Shown here: positions 35,225 through 44,900 of the stretch, one piece after another
Layout: every line of letters begins with the position of its first letter
Numbering within the stretch: the stretch's first letter is position 1
Source: an uncultured Sulfitobacter sp.
GTDB taxonomy: Bacteria; Pseudomonadota; Alphaproteobacteria; Rhodobacterales; Rhodobacteraceae
Length of the DNA stretch: 64,000 bases
Reading direction: 5' to 3'
Assembly (NCBI RefSeq): GCF_947499945.1
Contig: NZ_CANMQD010000001.1
Coordinates: 806,001-870,000, forward strand
Program-made: the position numbers and the translations under genes
The notes under the pieces: generated by a model
The model's input: the letters and a program-made list of their open reading frames with translations, nothing else
Told to the model about the DNA's origin: nothing
Databases searched by the model: none

Positions 35225-35253
35225 AAAACGGCCCCCAAGTTGGAGGCCGTTTT
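35225..35253. terminator. Bidirectional terminator between prpE and csbD
   Basis: AAAACGGCC (35225-35233) pairs exactly with GGCCGTTTT (35245-35253) around an 11-base loop. A- and T-tracts flank the GC core on both sides, so it can terminate prpE on the plus strand and the csbD-like gene on the minus strand. Confidence 0.85.
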
Positions 35254-35272
35254 CTCTTAAAATCGGACGTTA

Positions 35273-35470
35273 TCAGAGGCTGGACATGAAGTCATCGACT
35301 TCCTTCTTCGCTTCTTCTTTGGTTTTGCCGTACTTCGCTTGGATCTTACCTTCAAGCTCCTCACGGTTGCCTTCGGCTTTGTCCAGATCGTCTTCGGTCA
35401 GCTCGCCCCACTTCTGCTGCGCTTGACCTTTGAATTGCTTCCAGTTGCCTTGAATTGTATCCCAGTTCAT
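35273..35470 (-). CDS. CsbD family stress protein
   Basis: The 65-residue protein reads MNWDTIQGNWKQFKGQAQQK at the start, then WGELTEDDLDKAEGNREEL, and is rich in Lys, Glu and Gln. This matches the CsbD family of small, mostly disordered proteins induced by general stress. The molecular function is not established. It is monocistronic, between the bidirectional terminator at 35225 and the NAD kinase gene. Confidence 0.93.
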   Translation of the reverse strand: MNWDTIQGNWKQFKGQAQQKWGELTEDDLDKAEGNREELEGKIQAKYGKTKEEAKKEVDDFMSSL

Positions 35471-35577
35471 CGCGGATCTCCTATGTGTTCAATTTGATTA
35501 GATGCGTTGCATCCTCTTACCTGAACAACACGCCTAACCTGCAATCGTTCCACAATACCCAAAGTTTTCTTCGTCTG

Positions 35578-36339
35578 CTAAGTGAACTGCTCCGAGATCA
35601 GCCGCTCTTCTAGGCCATGTCCAGGATCAAAGAGGATCGTATGTGATATGCTCGGCTCGGAGCGTATCTCTACCACCGCGACATCGCGGTAGCTGGTGCC
35701 ATCCGCATCCGCCATCACAGGCCGCTTTTCAGGCTCCTGTACATCAAACCGAACCACAGCCGTTGAGGGCAACAACGCGCCCCGCCAGCGCCGTGGCCTA
35801 AACGCCGCCATCGCAGTGAGCGCCAAAACATCCGCCCCAATCGGCAGGATCGGACCATGTGCCGAATAGTTATACGCAGTTGATCCGGCAGGTGTCGCAA
35901 CCAGCGCCCCATCACAGACCAGCTCCTGCATCCGCAAGCGATCATCTACTGTAATCTGCAACTTCGCCGCTTGCGGTCCCTGCCGCAACAACGCCACCTC
36001 ATTGAGGGCCAGCGCCTTTGATTCCCGCCCATCCACATGGATCGCCTTCATCGACAATGGGTGGATCACCGCCGCCTCGGCTGCCTCCAACCGCGCAGGC
36101 AAATCGCTCTCGACGTAGGTATTCATTAGAAATCCGATGGTGCCACGGTTCATCCCGTAGACAGGCGCGGGCAATTCTTGGGTTTCATGCAGCGTCTGCA
36201 GCATGAACCCGTCCCCGCCCAGCGCCACAATCACATCTGCCTGCTCGGGCTCCACATTGCCATACCGCCCGATCAACGCCGCACGCGCGGTTTGCGCCAC
36301 AGCAGCTCGGCTGGCCAAAAAGGCGATTTTCTGAGGCAT
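35578..36339 (-). CDS. nadK: NAD kinase
   Basis: The 253-residue enzyme phosphorylates NAD to NADP. The start is taken at ATG 36339 ([15 protein letters not shown]); the longer reading from 36429 adds residues not seen in the family. The GGDG signature is in [19 protein letters not shown] (about residue 42), with [13 protein letters not shown] following, [17 protein letters not shown], and [21 protein letters not shown]. Length is typical. It is divergent from glyA across about 210 bp. Confidence 0.95.
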   Translation of the reverse strand: MPQKIAFLASRAAVAQTARAALIGRYGNVEPEQADVIVALGGDGFMLQTLHETQELPAPVYGMNRGTIGFLMNTYVESDLPARLEAAEAAVIHPLSMKAIHVDGRESKALALNEVALLRQGPQAAKLQITVDDRLRMQELVCDGALVATPAGSTAYNYSAHGPILPIGADVLALTAMAAFRPRRWRGALLPSTAVVRFDVQEPEKRPVMADADGTSYRDVAVVEIRSEPSISHTILFDPGHGLEERLISEQFT

Positions 36340-36502
36340 CATGTTTCCGATCTGCGCCGTGTTCCACTCAAAGAAACACAATATTCCGTCACGCACCAGC
36401 ACTCCTGCGCAAAACCGCCCCTGCGGCAAAAATCAGGGTGCAGACCCTGCGCGGCGCATCTATGTCATGCACAGTCGTTTTCACATCTTCACCACCGCGT
36501 GC

Positions 36503-36518
36503 GTTTCCGATACGAAAC
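36503..36518. promoter_or_regulatory. GTTTC-N6-GAAAC dyad upstream of glyA
   Basis: GTTTC (36503-36507) and GAAAC (36514-36518) form an inverted repeat 33 bp before the glyA ATG. Directly after it lies TACAAT (36520-36525), a good -10 candidate. The dyad would fall in the spacer of that promoter, suiting a repressor. A separate small hairpin (CAGGGT with ACCCTG, 36434-36449) is farther upstream. No known riboswitch is evident. Confidence 0.3.
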
Positions 36519-36550
36519 ATACAATAAAGACCCACGCTCAAGGAGCCACC

Positions 36551-37828
36551 ATGTCAGATTTCTTTACCCGCAGCCTCGCAGACACCGATCCCGCCATCGC
36601 GGAGGCCACCAACAAAGAGCTGCACCGCCAGCGCACCGAGATCGAACTGATCGCATCGGAGAACATCGTCTCCGCTGCTGTGATGGAAGCGCAGGGCGGC
36701 GTGATGACCAATAAATACGCCGAAGGTTACCCGGGTCGCCGCTACTATGGCGGCTGCCAATATGTAGACATCGCCGAGCAACTCGCCATCGACCGCGCCT
36801 GCCAGCTCTTTTCCTGCGGCTTTGCCAACGTCCAGCCAAACTCCGGCTCCCAAGCGAACCAAGGCGTGTTCCAAGCGCTGCTTCAGCCCGGTGATACCAT
36901 CCTCGGCATGAGCCTCGACGCAGGTGGCCACCTCACCCACGGTGCCAAGCCGAACCAGTCCGGCAAATGGTTCAACGCAATCCAGTATGGTGTGCGCAAA
37001 GAGGACAACCTCATCGACTATGACGAAGTCCAGCGCCTCGCCACCGAGCATCAGCCCAAAATGATCATCGCAGGCGGTTCCGCCATCCCCCGCGCCCTCG
37101 ACTTTGCCCGCATGCGCGAAATCGCCGATAGTTGTGGCGCATATCTTCTGGCTGACGTCGCCCACTTTGCCGGCCTCATTGCAGCGGGCGAATATCCCAA
37201 CCCCTTCCCGCATGTGCATGTGGCCACCACCACCACGCACAAAACCCTGCGTGGCCCGCGCGGCGGCATGATCCTCACCAATGACGAGGCGCTGGCCAAG
37301 AAATTCAACTCCGCCATCTTCCCCGGCATTCAGGGCGGTCCCCTAATGCACGTCATCGCCGCAAAAGCCGTGGCCTTTGGCGAAGCCCTCGACCCGTCGT
37401 TCAAATCCTACATCCAACAGGTCATTAAGAACGCCCAAGCGCTTTCTGATCAATTGATCAAAGGCGGCCTCGACACAATCACCCACGGCACCGACACTCA
37501 CGTCCTGCTGGTTGACCTGCGCCCTAAAGGCGTCAAAGGAAACGCCACCGAGAAGGCCCTTGAGCGCGCAAACATCACCTGCAACAAAAACGGCGTGCCG
37601 TTTGATCCCGAAAAACCGATGGTCACCTCCGGCATCCGCCTCGGCTCCCCCGCGGGCACTACCCGCGGCTTTGGTGAGGACGAGTTCCGCCAGATCGCCG
37701 ACTGGATCATCGAAGTTGTCGACGGCCTCGCCGCCAACGGCGAAGAAGGCAACGCCGCCGTCGAAGCAAAAGTGAAAGCCGCGGTAGAAGCCATGTGCGC
37801 CCGCTTCCCGATCTACCCTAACCTTTAA
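36551..37828 (+). CDS. glyA: Serine hydroxymethyltransferase
   Basis: The 425-residue PLP enzyme interconverts serine and glycine with tetrahydrofolate. The start [17 protein letters not shown] is taken at 36551 behind AAGGAG; the frame is open back to 36341 but that part is unlike the family. Visible are [57 protein letters not shown], the PLP-Lys region [18 protein letters not shown] (Lys near residue 227) and the terminal [15 protein letters not shown]. It is monocistronic with its own terminator. Confidence 0.97.
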   Translation: MSDFFTRSLADTDPAIAEATNKELHRQRTEIELIASENIVSAAVMEAQGGVMTNKYAEGYPGRRYYGGCQYVDIAEQLAIDRACQLFSCGFANVQPNSGSQANQGVFQALLQPGDTILGMSLDAGGHLTHGAKPNQSGKWFNAIQYGVRKEDNLIDYDEVQRLATEHQPKMIIAGGSAIPRALDFARMREIADSCGAYLLADVAHFAGLIAAGEYPNPFPHVHVATTTTHKTLRGPRGGMILTNDEALAKKFNSAIFPGIQGGPLMHVIAAKAVAFGEALDPSFKSYIQQVIKNAQALSDQLIKGGLDTITHGTDTHVLLVDLRPKGVKGNATEKALERANITCNKNGVPFDPEKPMVTSGIRLGSPAGTTRGFGEDEFRQIADWIIEVVDGLAANGEEGNAAVEAKVKAAVEAMCARFPIYPNL

Positions 37829-37850
37829 TCGCAGGCATCTGAACGAGCGA

Positions 37851-37880
37851 AGGCCCCGACAGTAACGTTCGGGGCCTTTC
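37851..37880 (+). terminator. Rho-independent terminator of glyA
   Basis: AGGCCCCG (37851-37858) pairs with CGGGGCCT (37870-37877) around an 11-base loop, followed by TTTCTATAT. It is 22 bases behind the glyA stop. Confidence 0.85.
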
Positions 37881-38267
37881 TATATATATGGCCAAGGTCT
37901 GTTATGCGGGAGAAGCGGCCTTATGCATGTGCGGCTATTGCTCACTCAGCATTTCCTCGCAGTCGGAGCAAATTTCATGCTGCGATACAACCCAAGTCGC
38001 GGAAGCAGCCATTCATTGATACCGATGTAAGAGGATTTCAGACCGACCCTTCGCCGCATCGTGCACGAACTTTAAGAGGGCGGGACGAAGCAGCCGTTAG
38101 CTTCAAACTATCGCAGGTCTGCTTATCGGGGCCACGATGGTGCGAGGCATAAAATGCACCGAACAGGCCACAAAGGGGTTGATTTGAAAATCACTAGCCC
38201 AGAAATATGACTGTTGCGGGATAATAATCCCGAGTATCTATCTGAAAATAAACGCGGAGCTTTATCG
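37881..38267. other. Non-coding, repeat-bearing spacer upstream of the immunity-like gene
   Basis: About 390 bp without a convincing gene. An 82-codon open frame at 37904-38152 is rejected: no ribosome-binding site and erratic composition. The stretch has two partial copies of the AAGCNGCCATTCGCTG-type repeat (38003 and 38089). Its base composition is lower in GC than its surroundings. Confidence 0.6.
38001..38103. repeat. Decayed dispersed intergenic repeat, copy 1
   Basis: AAGCAGCCATTCATTG at 38003-38018 and AAGCAGCCGTTAGCTT at 38088-38103 resemble AAGCTGCCATTCGCTG at 38970-38985 and AGGCCGCCATTCGCTG at 41614-41629. All copies are in intergenic DNA between 37.9 and 41.7 kb. Similar short tracts are familiar from spacers of other Rhodobacterales genomes, from memory only. 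Confidence 0.5.
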
Positions 38268-38882
38268 ATGGTTTATCAACTTATTCACGACCAATCGTCG
38301 TCAGGCGTCAGGGATAACCTCGTTGAGACTGACGGGGATTACAACAAGGTGACGATTGCCGACATGACGCCGGACGGTGGTAAAAAAATCAGTAATACGC
38401 AGTTCAAGGTAGGGCGAGCGATCAAGCCTGACCACCTGCCCACGCGGCTAAAGCGGGACCACAAACGCAGCGATCCGTTGGAAGATTATATGCCTGCCGC
38501 GAAAGGCGCGTCTTATGTCAGCACTGCTTTCAAGGCCTTGGTTGAGCAATTCGAACCCGGTGTTCACCAGTTCTTTGAAATGGCAGTCAAGTCAGGCAAA
38601 AGAGACGCTGGAATAGTCTATTATTTCGTCGTGACGAACCGGATTGACGCTTTGGATCATGCCGCCTGTGTCCCGCCAATCGGGCCAAATGACAGATTGT
38701 ATACACCCAATTACGACCCAGACGACAAGATAGTGTTCAGCAAATCACAGATTGGCTCTGCACATATCTGGTCGGAAAAGCGTGAACTTGGGATATTCAT
38801 GACGGACGCGTTTCACGATGCTCTTTTTGCGAACGGTCTGACCGGCGCAAAAGACTCAGTACACTTTGAGGAGACGCCTTAG
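38268..38882 (+). CDS. Imm11/DUF1629-like immunity protein, orphan
   Basis: The 204-residue product starts at ATG 38268, with GGAG eight bases upstream; a longer reading from 38214 lacks a site. The C-terminal region (HIWSEKRELGIFMTDAFHDAL then FANGLTGAKDSVHFEE) resembles the Imm11 (DUF1629) family of polymorphic-toxin immunity proteins, where a Trp strand is followed by an S/T-x-x-hx-DAL helix and GLTG. The N-terminal half (YNKVTIADMTPDGGKK) is unassigned. No toxin gene is beside it, so the call is tentative. Lower GC than its neighbours and the repeat-rich flanks suggest acquisition by transfer. Confidence 0.6.
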   Translation: MVYQLIHDQSSSGVRDNLVETDGDYNKVTIADMTPDGGKKISNTQFKVGRAIKPDHLPTRLKRDHKRSDPLEDYMPAAKGASYVSTAFKALVEQFEPGVHQFFEMAVKSGKRDAGIVYYFVVTNRIDALDHAACVPPIGPNDRLYTPNYDPDDKIVFSKSQIGSAHIWSEKRELGIFMTDAFHDALFANGLTGAKDSVHFEETP

Positions 38883-38924
38883 CTACTTTAGCGCAGCGCA
38901 CTGCAACTAAAGAGATCACCTAAA

Positions 38925-38990
38925 AGCAGCCACTCGCGCTCCATGCAGCATTGGTCAGTCTGGGCTCAAAGCTGCCATTCGCTGCACTTG
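38925..38990. repeat. Decayed dispersed intergenic repeat, copy 2
   Basis: The stretch AAGCAGCCACTCGCGCT (38924-38940) is followed by TGGGCTCAAAGCTGCCATTC and GCTGCACTTG (38961-38990). Both contain variants of the AAGCNGCCATTCGCTG core, in the same orientation as the copies at 38001 and 41613. It fills the spacer between the immunity-like and cupin genes. Confidence 0.55.
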
Positions 38991-39058
38991 CACCCCTCCC
39001 TTCACATGCGCTTTTTTCTAGGACATTGTACCTATGGAACAAACCAAAGGACGCCCAA

Positions 39059-39460
39059 ATGATCATTTACCCCGCAGGCTCCCGTCCCTCAGGCTCTGGC
39101 CCCGCCGAATACTTCACCGGTACCGTCCGCATTGACCCGCTGATTACAGCCCCCGAACCCGCCCGCCTGCGCGGCCTCACTGTTACGTTTGAGGCAGGTG
39201 CGCGCACCGCATGGCACACACATCCGCTGGGGCAAACCCTGATCGTCACAGCAGGCGTGGGCCTCGTGCAACGCGAGGGCGGCCCGATCGAGACGATCCG
39301 CCCCGGCGACACCATCTTTTTCGAGCCGAACGAGAAACACTGGCACGGTGCCAGCCCAACCGTCGCCATGACCCACATCGCCCTGCAGGAGGAACTAGAC
39401 GGCTCAGCCGTCACATGGATGGAACACGTCACCGATGCGCAATATGGCGCTCAGATGTAG
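39059..39460 (+). CDS. Cupin domain protein
   Basis: The 133-residue protein starts at ATG 39059 behind AAAGGA, giving [21 protein letters not shown]. The cupin barrel motifs are clear: motif 1 [21 protein letters not shown] with two metal His and a Gln in place of Glu, and motif 2 [18 protein letters not shown] with the third His. The small, single-cupin form resembles (R)-mandelonitrile-lyase-like cupins, but the reaction is unknown. Its last ten bases overlap the convergent gene at 39451. Confidence 0.9.
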   Translation: MIIYPAGSRPSGSGPAEYFTGTVRIDPLITAPEPARLRGLTVTFEAGARTAWHTHPLGQTLIVTAGVGLVQREGGPIETIRPGDTIFFEPNEKHWHGASPTVAMTHIALQEELDGSAVTWMEHVTDAQYGAQM

Positions 39461-39825
39461 CCGCGCCACCAAAGCCAGACGACAAACAGCAAAGCCACCA
39501 CAATCAGGTTCGCAGCTACCGCCGCGGTGACACTCAAAATCCGTGTCTTTCGCATCTCGTCGACGTCAATCGCCGCCAGATGCGCCCGCACAAACTCATA
39601 ATCCCGCTCGACCGCCTCGGCATCCACCTGCCGCGCAGTCTTGGGGTTATGGGCGAGCATTTCCGCCCGCATCAATGCCGCCCCGCGCTTGCGCACAGAC
39701 TTGGGCAGCCGCCGCCCCGCACGCCGCAACGACTGGCGCAGGTCGCGCCCCCGCACGTCCAGCTTTTGCTGCATCAACCCGCGCAGCTTGCGTGATTTGG
39801 CGGCCATATCCTTGTCAGTGATCAT
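39451..39825 (-). CDS. Hypothetical protein with C-terminal membrane anchor
   Basis: The 124-residue protein has a basic, helical, cytoplasm-like N-terminal part with many Arg and Lys ([40 protein letters not shown]). A single hydrophobic segment lies near the C-terminus ([21 protein letters not shown]), so it resembles a tail-anchored inner-membrane protein. I do not recognise the family. It overlaps the cupin gene by ten bases on the opposite strand and is divergent from the hydrolase gene at 39880. Confidence 0.75.
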   Translation of the reverse strand: MITDKDMAAKSRKLRGLMQQKLDVRGRDLRQSLRRAGRRLPKSVRKRGAALMRAEMLAHNPKTARQVDAEAVERDYEFVRAHLAAIDVDEMRKTRILSVTAAVAANLIVVALLFVVWLWWRGYI

Positions 39826-39879
39826 ACGCTATGTCTAAGCCGCTGGTCACCGCCCTGCAATGGAGATACCTGTAAGACC

Positions 39880-40641
39880 ATGCTGAGTTTTACCGAATTC
39901 GGGGAAGCCTCCCCTGACCGCCCACCCCTGATCATCGCCCATGGCCTCTACGGCTCTGGCCGCAATTGGGGTGTCATCGCCAAACGCCTGTCAGACACCC
40001 GCCGCGTGATCACCCCCGACATGCGCAACCACGGCCACAGCCCGCGTGCAGACACACAATCTTACGAGGACATGGCAACAGACCTCGCCGAGTTGATCAC
40101 GCACATCAGCGGCCCTGTCGATCTGTGCGGTCACTCCATGGGCGGTAAAGCGGCTATGGTCCTTGCGCTCAAACATCCCAACCTGCTCCGCCGTCTCATC
40201 GTCGCGGACATCGCGCCCGTGCCCTACAGCCATACCCAATCCCACCAGATCGCCGCGATGCGTGCCGTGGATCTGAGCACGGTCACCCGCCGCTCGGAGG
40301 CCGCAGAACAGCTTGGTGCCCAAGGCGTGGACCCCGCCCTCCAGAGCTTTTTCACCCAATCCCTGGACGTTACTGCAAAAAAATGGCGGCTCAACCTCGA
40401 CGTACTTGAGGCCGAAATGAACCACATTATCGGCTTCCCCGAGATCGCAGGCAGCTTTCTAAATCCGACCCTCTTCCTGAGTGGCGGCAACAGCGACTAT
40501 GTCCTGCCCGAACACCGCGCGCTCATCAAATCCCTCTTTCCCGCCGCCCGCTTCGCCAAGATCCCGAACGCAGGCCACTGGCTCCACGCAGAGCGGCCCC
40601 GTGAATTCGAGGCAGCGCTAAGGACGTATCTCGACGCCTGA
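39880..40641 (+). CDS. Alpha/beta hydrolase (YbfF-like esterase)
   Basis: The 253-residue enzyme has the alpha/beta hydrolase layout: the oxyanion segment IIAHGLYGSGRNWGVIAKRL, then ITPDMRNHGHSPRADTQSYED, the nucleophile elbow DLCGHSMGGKAAMVLAL (Ser near residue 90), a late Asp region FLSGGNSDYVLPEHR and His in IPNAGHWLHAERPREFE. These fit the YbfF-type esterase group that acts on small acyl esters or acyl-CoAs. Substrate unknown. Length is typical. No operon partner is evident. Confidence 0.93.
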   Translation: MLSFTEFGEASPDRPPLIIAHGLYGSGRNWGVIAKRLSDTRRVITPDMRNHGHSPRADTQSYEDMATDLAELITHISGPVDLCGHSMGGKAAMVLALKHPNLLRRLIVADIAPVPYSHTQSHQIAAMRAVDLSTVTRRSEAAEQLGAQGVDPALQSFFTQSLDVTAKKWRLNLDVLEAEMNHIIGFPEIAGSFLNPTLFLSGGNSDYVLPEHRALIKSLFPAARFAKIPNAGHWLHAERPREFEAALRTYLDA

Positions 40642-40812
40642 ACGGTGTGGGCGTGGCAAACCGGAATACTGAGCATCAAGAGAAGTCTTCGTTTGATACC
40701 TGGACAAGCCACCCTTTGCCAAACCTGTACCGCTGACCGCTTTCAAGTTGTGTTGAGGATACCTGATTGCACATTCTCCCACCCCCAGATTTGACCAAGT
40801 TGGAATGCTCCG

Positions 40813-40826
40813 TTGATGCAAATCAA
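40813..40826. promoter_or_regulatory. Perfect FNR/FnrL box
   Basis: TTGATGCAAATCAA matches the FNR consensus TTGAT-N4-ATCAA at all ten fixed positions. It lies 67 bp before the ATG of the gene at 40894. If centred at -41.5, transcription would start near 40861. FnrL in Rhodobacterales uses this site to activate genes under low oxygen. Confidence 0.8.
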
Positions 40827-40893
40827 TGCACGCTGATTCCACAGCGTATATGGTCTAATTGAAGAGACACGGGTCTCTCACTTGGAGGGTACT

Positions 40894-41475
40894 ATGGCGA
40901 CCGAAACTAACGAATCCGAAAAAGGTACTGTCGTCATTGAAGTACCCGAGGCCGTAGGCGTGTTTGACACATTCGAAAGCTTTCAAAAAGCATTCTATGA
41001 CCTGCGGATGGTTGGTTTCAGCCGCTATGACCTGAGCGTTTTGGGCAGTGACGTCGCTTTAAAAGAAAAATTTGGCAAGGCCTACCTCAGCGCCGAGGAA
41101 ATGGAAGACGACCCCCGTGTGCCCCGCGCTGCCTTTGTTTCAGAAGAGGGCATTGGCGAAATGGAAGGCGTGATTGTTGGCGGAGCGTTTTTCATCCCAT
41201 CCTACATAGCTATGGCAGCAATGGCTGCGGCGGGCGCGACTGCGGCGGCCACTGCGGCTGCGGTTGCCATTGTGGGACTACCTGCTGCGGCGATTGGCGT
41301 GCTAATGGCCCGAAGGGTCCAAAAGCATCATAATGACTACTACGCGGACCAGATCGCCCGAGGGGGCATTCTGCTTTGGGTACGTGTAGCAGACAAAGAG
41401 CGTGAAAAACTCGCAGTCAACATTCTCAAGAGTCATTCGGGAAAAGACGTCCATGTCCATGACTGGAGCACATGA
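40894..41475 (+). CDS. Hypothetical membrane protein with glycine-zipper-like helices, FNR-box promoter
   Basis: The 193-residue protein starts at ATG 40894, with GGAGGGT directly upstream. The longer reading would start at TTG 40882, inside that site. The N-terminal part is acidic and soluble (TVVIEVPEAVGVFDTFESFQ, KAFYDLRMVGFSRYDLSVLG), then two hydrophobic, Ala/Gly-rich stretches follow (EGVIVGGAFFIPSYIAMAAM; ATAAAVAIVGLPAAAIGVLM) and a charged C-terminus. It resembles general-stress or DUF1269-type membrane proteins only in outline. A perfect FnrL box upstream implies anaerobic or microaerobic expression. Confidence 0.78.
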   Translation: MATETNESEKGTVVIEVPEAVGVFDTFESFQKAFYDLRMVGFSRYDLSVLGSDVALKEKFGKAYLSAEEMEDDPRVPRAAFVSEEGIGEMEGVIVGGAFFIPSYIAMAAMAAAGATAAATAAAVAIVGLPAAAIGVLMARRVQKHHNDYYADQIARGGILLWVRVADKEREKLAVNILKSHSGKDVHVHDWST

Positions 41476-41910
41476 AGTTTTGACGACTACATGCCGTGTA
41501 CAGGATGACTGCGTTGAAAACGGGATGCTCCTGTCAATGGATGGAAGGACCCGACAAGCGCACCGGTCGAGCTAATCCGATTTGTCACGTTCATTGATCT
41601 TGGAGTGCGTGGAAGGCCGCCATTCGCTGCTGTGCTATCCTTTGGAGGAAGCGGCACAAACCGGACATGTAACAACATCACAGTCCAACATAACGCCGCC
41701 AGCCATCATCATGTCGCCCGAAATTGGTATGTCGTTCGGGCGAAGCAGTACCCGTAATTGACCAAGGATTTACCTGAGATCCTCGACTCTAAATCTCGTC
41801 CAAACTTTGCCCCCGTTACGGAGTCCTCCACCGGCTACTTTTCCACCTTGCACCCCGCCACACAGGGCCTATAACCACGAAAATTTGCTTGTACATAGGG
41901 GGCCGAAGCC
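41476..41910. other. Spacer upstream of carB with a decayed repeat
   Basis: This 435-bp gap holds no convincing gene; a 64-codon frame at 41487-41681 is rejected for lack of protein-like composition. It has a copy of the CCATTCGCTG repeat at 41613-41635, a TGTACA at 41498-41503 and another just before carB (41891-41896). The carB promoter should lie in its last 150 bp, but I cannot name its elements. Confidence 0.55.
41613..41635. repeat. Decayed dispersed intergenic repeat, copy 3
   Basis: AAGGCCGCCATTCGCTGCTG (41613-41632) shares the GCCATTCGCTG core with the copies at 38001 and 38970, in the same orientation. It lies alone in the carB upstream spacer. Confidence 0.5.
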
Positions 41911-44900
41911 ATGCCAAAGAGAACCGACATCAAGTCGATCATGATCATTGGTGCAGGACCTATTGTCATCGGACAAGCCTGCGAATTCGACTACTCCGGC
42001 GCACAGGCCTGTAAGGCGCTCAAAGAAGAGGGCTACCGCGTCATCCTCGTGAACTCCAATCCCGCCACGATCATGACCGATCCGGGTCTCGCCGATGCGA
42101 CGTATATCGAGCCGATCACCCCCGAGATTGTCGCAAAAATAATTGAAAAAGAACGCCCCGACGCCCTGTTGCCTACAATGGGCGGCCAGACAGGTCTCAA
42201 CACCTCCCTCGCACTCGAAGAAATGGGCGTGCTCGCCAAATACAACGTCGAGATGATCGGCGCCAAACGCGAAGCCATCGAGATGGCCGAAGACCGCCAA
42301 CTCTTCCGCGAAGCGATGGACCGCCTAGGCATCGAAAACCCCAAGGCCACCATCTGCACCGCCCCCAAAGACGCGAATGGCAAGAAAGACCTCGCCGCAG
42401 GCGTCGCAATCGCTCTAGAATCGCTTGAGGAAATCGGCCTGCCCGCGATCATCCGTCCCGCCTTCACCATGGGCGGCACTGGCGGCGGCATCGCCTATAA
42501 CCGCGAAGATTACGAATTCTACTGCCGCTCCGGCATGGACGCCTCGCCGATGGGCCAAATCCTCATCGACGAATCGCTGCTGGGTTGGAAAGAGTTCGAG
42601 ATGGAAGTTGTGCGCGACACAGCCGACAACGCCATCATCGTCTGCGCCATCGAAAACGTGGACCCTATGGGCGTCCACACCGGCGACAGCATCACCGTGG
42701 CCCCCGCCCTGACGCTGACCGACAAAGAATACCAGATCATGCGCAACCACTCCATCGCCGTGCTGCGCGAAATTGGTGTGGAGACGGGTGGCTCCAACGT
42801 GCAGTGGGCCATGAACCCCGCCGACGGCCGTATGGTCGTAATCGAGATGAACCCCCGCGTGTCGCGGTCCTCCGCCCTTGCTTCCAAAGCAACAGGTTTC
42901 CCAATCGCCAAGATTGCTGCCAAACTTGCGGTAGGTTTCACCCTCGACGAATTAGACAATGACATCACAGGCGTCACACCTGCGAGCTTCGAGCCCACAA
43001 TCGACTATGTCGTCACCAAAATCCCGAAGTTCGCTTTCGAGAAATTTCCCGGCTCCGAGCCTTACCTTACCACCGCCATGAAATCCGTGGGCGAAGCGAT
43101 GTCCATCGGCCGCACCATTCACGAATCCATGCAAAAGGCGCTGGCCTCCATGGAAAGCGGCCTCACAGGATTTGACGAGATCGACATCCCGGGCGCCCCT
43201 GACATGGCAGCCGTCACTAAAGCTATTAGCAAAACGACGCCTGACCGCATGCGCACCATCGCCCAAGCGATGCGCCACGGCATGTCCGACGCAGATATCC
43301 ACGCCACCACCATGTTCGACCCGTGGTTTCTCGCCCGCATCCGCGAGATCATCGAGGCAGAGGCAGGCGTACGTGAAAATGGCCTACCAACAGACGACGC
43401 GGGTATGCGCCATCTCAAAATGATGGGCTTTACCGACGCACGCCTCGCAACCCTCACTGACCAGCCGGAACAAGCAGTGCGCAAAGCACGCCTCGCCCTC
43501 GGCGTAAAAGCAGTCTTCAAACGCATCGACACCTGTGCCGCCGAATTCGAGGCGCAAACCCCTTACATGTACTCTACCTATGAGACCCCGATGATGGGCG
43601 AAGCCGAGTGCGAAGCACGCCCCTCTGACCGCAAAAAAGTCGTCATCCTCGGTGGCGGGCCCAACCGCATCGGGCAGGGAATTGAGTTTGACTATTGCTG
43701 CTGCCACGCCTGCTACGCGCTTACCGACGCGGGCTATGAGACGATTATGGTCAACTGCAACCCCGAGACTGTCTCCACCGACTATGACACTTCCGACCGC
43801 TTGTATTTCGAGCCTCTGACATTCGAGCACGTCATGGAAATCCTGCGCGTTGAGCAGGAGAACGGCACGCTGCACGGTGTCATCGTCCAGTTCGGTGGGC
43901 AGACACCCCTAAAAATAGCCCAAGCCCTCCATGACGAAGGCATCCCGATCCTCGGCACGACGCCTGACATGATCGACCTTGCCGAAGACCGCGAGCGTTT
44001 CGCCGATCTGGTCCAATCCCTCGGCCTCAAGCAACCGCACAACGGCATCGCCCATTCCGACGCAGAAGCAATGGAAATCGCAAAAGAAATCGGCTTCCCC
44101 CTCGTGATCCGCCCCTCTTACGTACTGGGGGGCCGCGCCATGGAAATCGTCCGCGACCAAGCAAACCTTGAGCGCTACATTTCCGAAGCTGTCGTCGTCT
44201 CGGGCGATAGCCCTGTGCTGCTAGACAGCTACCTGTCAGGCGCGGTTGAACTTGATGTTGACGCCCTCTCAGACGGCACCGACGTCCACGTCGCAGGCAT
44301 TATGCAGCACATCGAAGAGGCAGGCGTGCACTCAGGCGACAGCGCCTGCTCGCTCCCGCCCTACTCCTTGAGCAAAGAAATCATCGCCGAAGTCGAAGTC
44401 CAAACCAAAGCGCTGGCAAAAGCCCTCAATGTCGTGGGCCTGATGAACATCCAGTTCGCCGTAAAACCCAACGCAGACGGTGTCGAGGAAATCTTCCTCA
44501 TCGAAGTGAACCCCCGCGCCTCGCGCACAGTCCCCTTCGTCGCAAAAGCCACGGATTCCGCCATCGCCAGCATCGCCGCCCGCATCATGGCAGGTGAGCC
44601 ACTCAGCAACTTCCCCCTGCGCGCGCCCTATGACGCCAACGCCGAATACGACGACGTGCTGCCGCTCGGCGATCCAATGACCCTCGCCGACCCCAACATG
44701 CCATGGTTCTCGGTAAAAGAAGCCGTGCTCCCCTTCGCCCGCTTCCCTGGCGTCGACACCATCTTGGGCCCCGAAATGCGCTCCACAGGCGAAGTCATGG
44801 GCTGGGACCGCGACTTCCCCCGCGCCTTCCTCAAGGCACAGATGGGCGCAGGCACCATGCTGCCCCGCACAGGCACAGCATTTCTATCCATCAAAGACGC

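Noticed and set aside
36420-36550. Riboswitch before glyA
   Set aside because: The leader has two short hairpins only. It lacks any conserved core of the glycine, SAM or tetrahydrofolate classes that I could recognise.
37447-37460. TTGATCA-type sequence inside glyA as an FNR site
   Set aside because: It is in coding sequence and lacks the N4 spacing of the consensus.
37904-38152. 82-codon open frame behind glyA
   Set aside because: No ribosome-binding site, erratic composition, and it runs over decayed repeats.
41487-41681. 64-codon minus-strand frame upstream of carB
   Set aside because: It crosses a decayed repeat and has no protein-like pattern or start signal.
37851-41910. Integrated mobile element
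   Set aside because: No integrase, transposase, att duplication or tRNA target is visible, so only accessory character is claimed.
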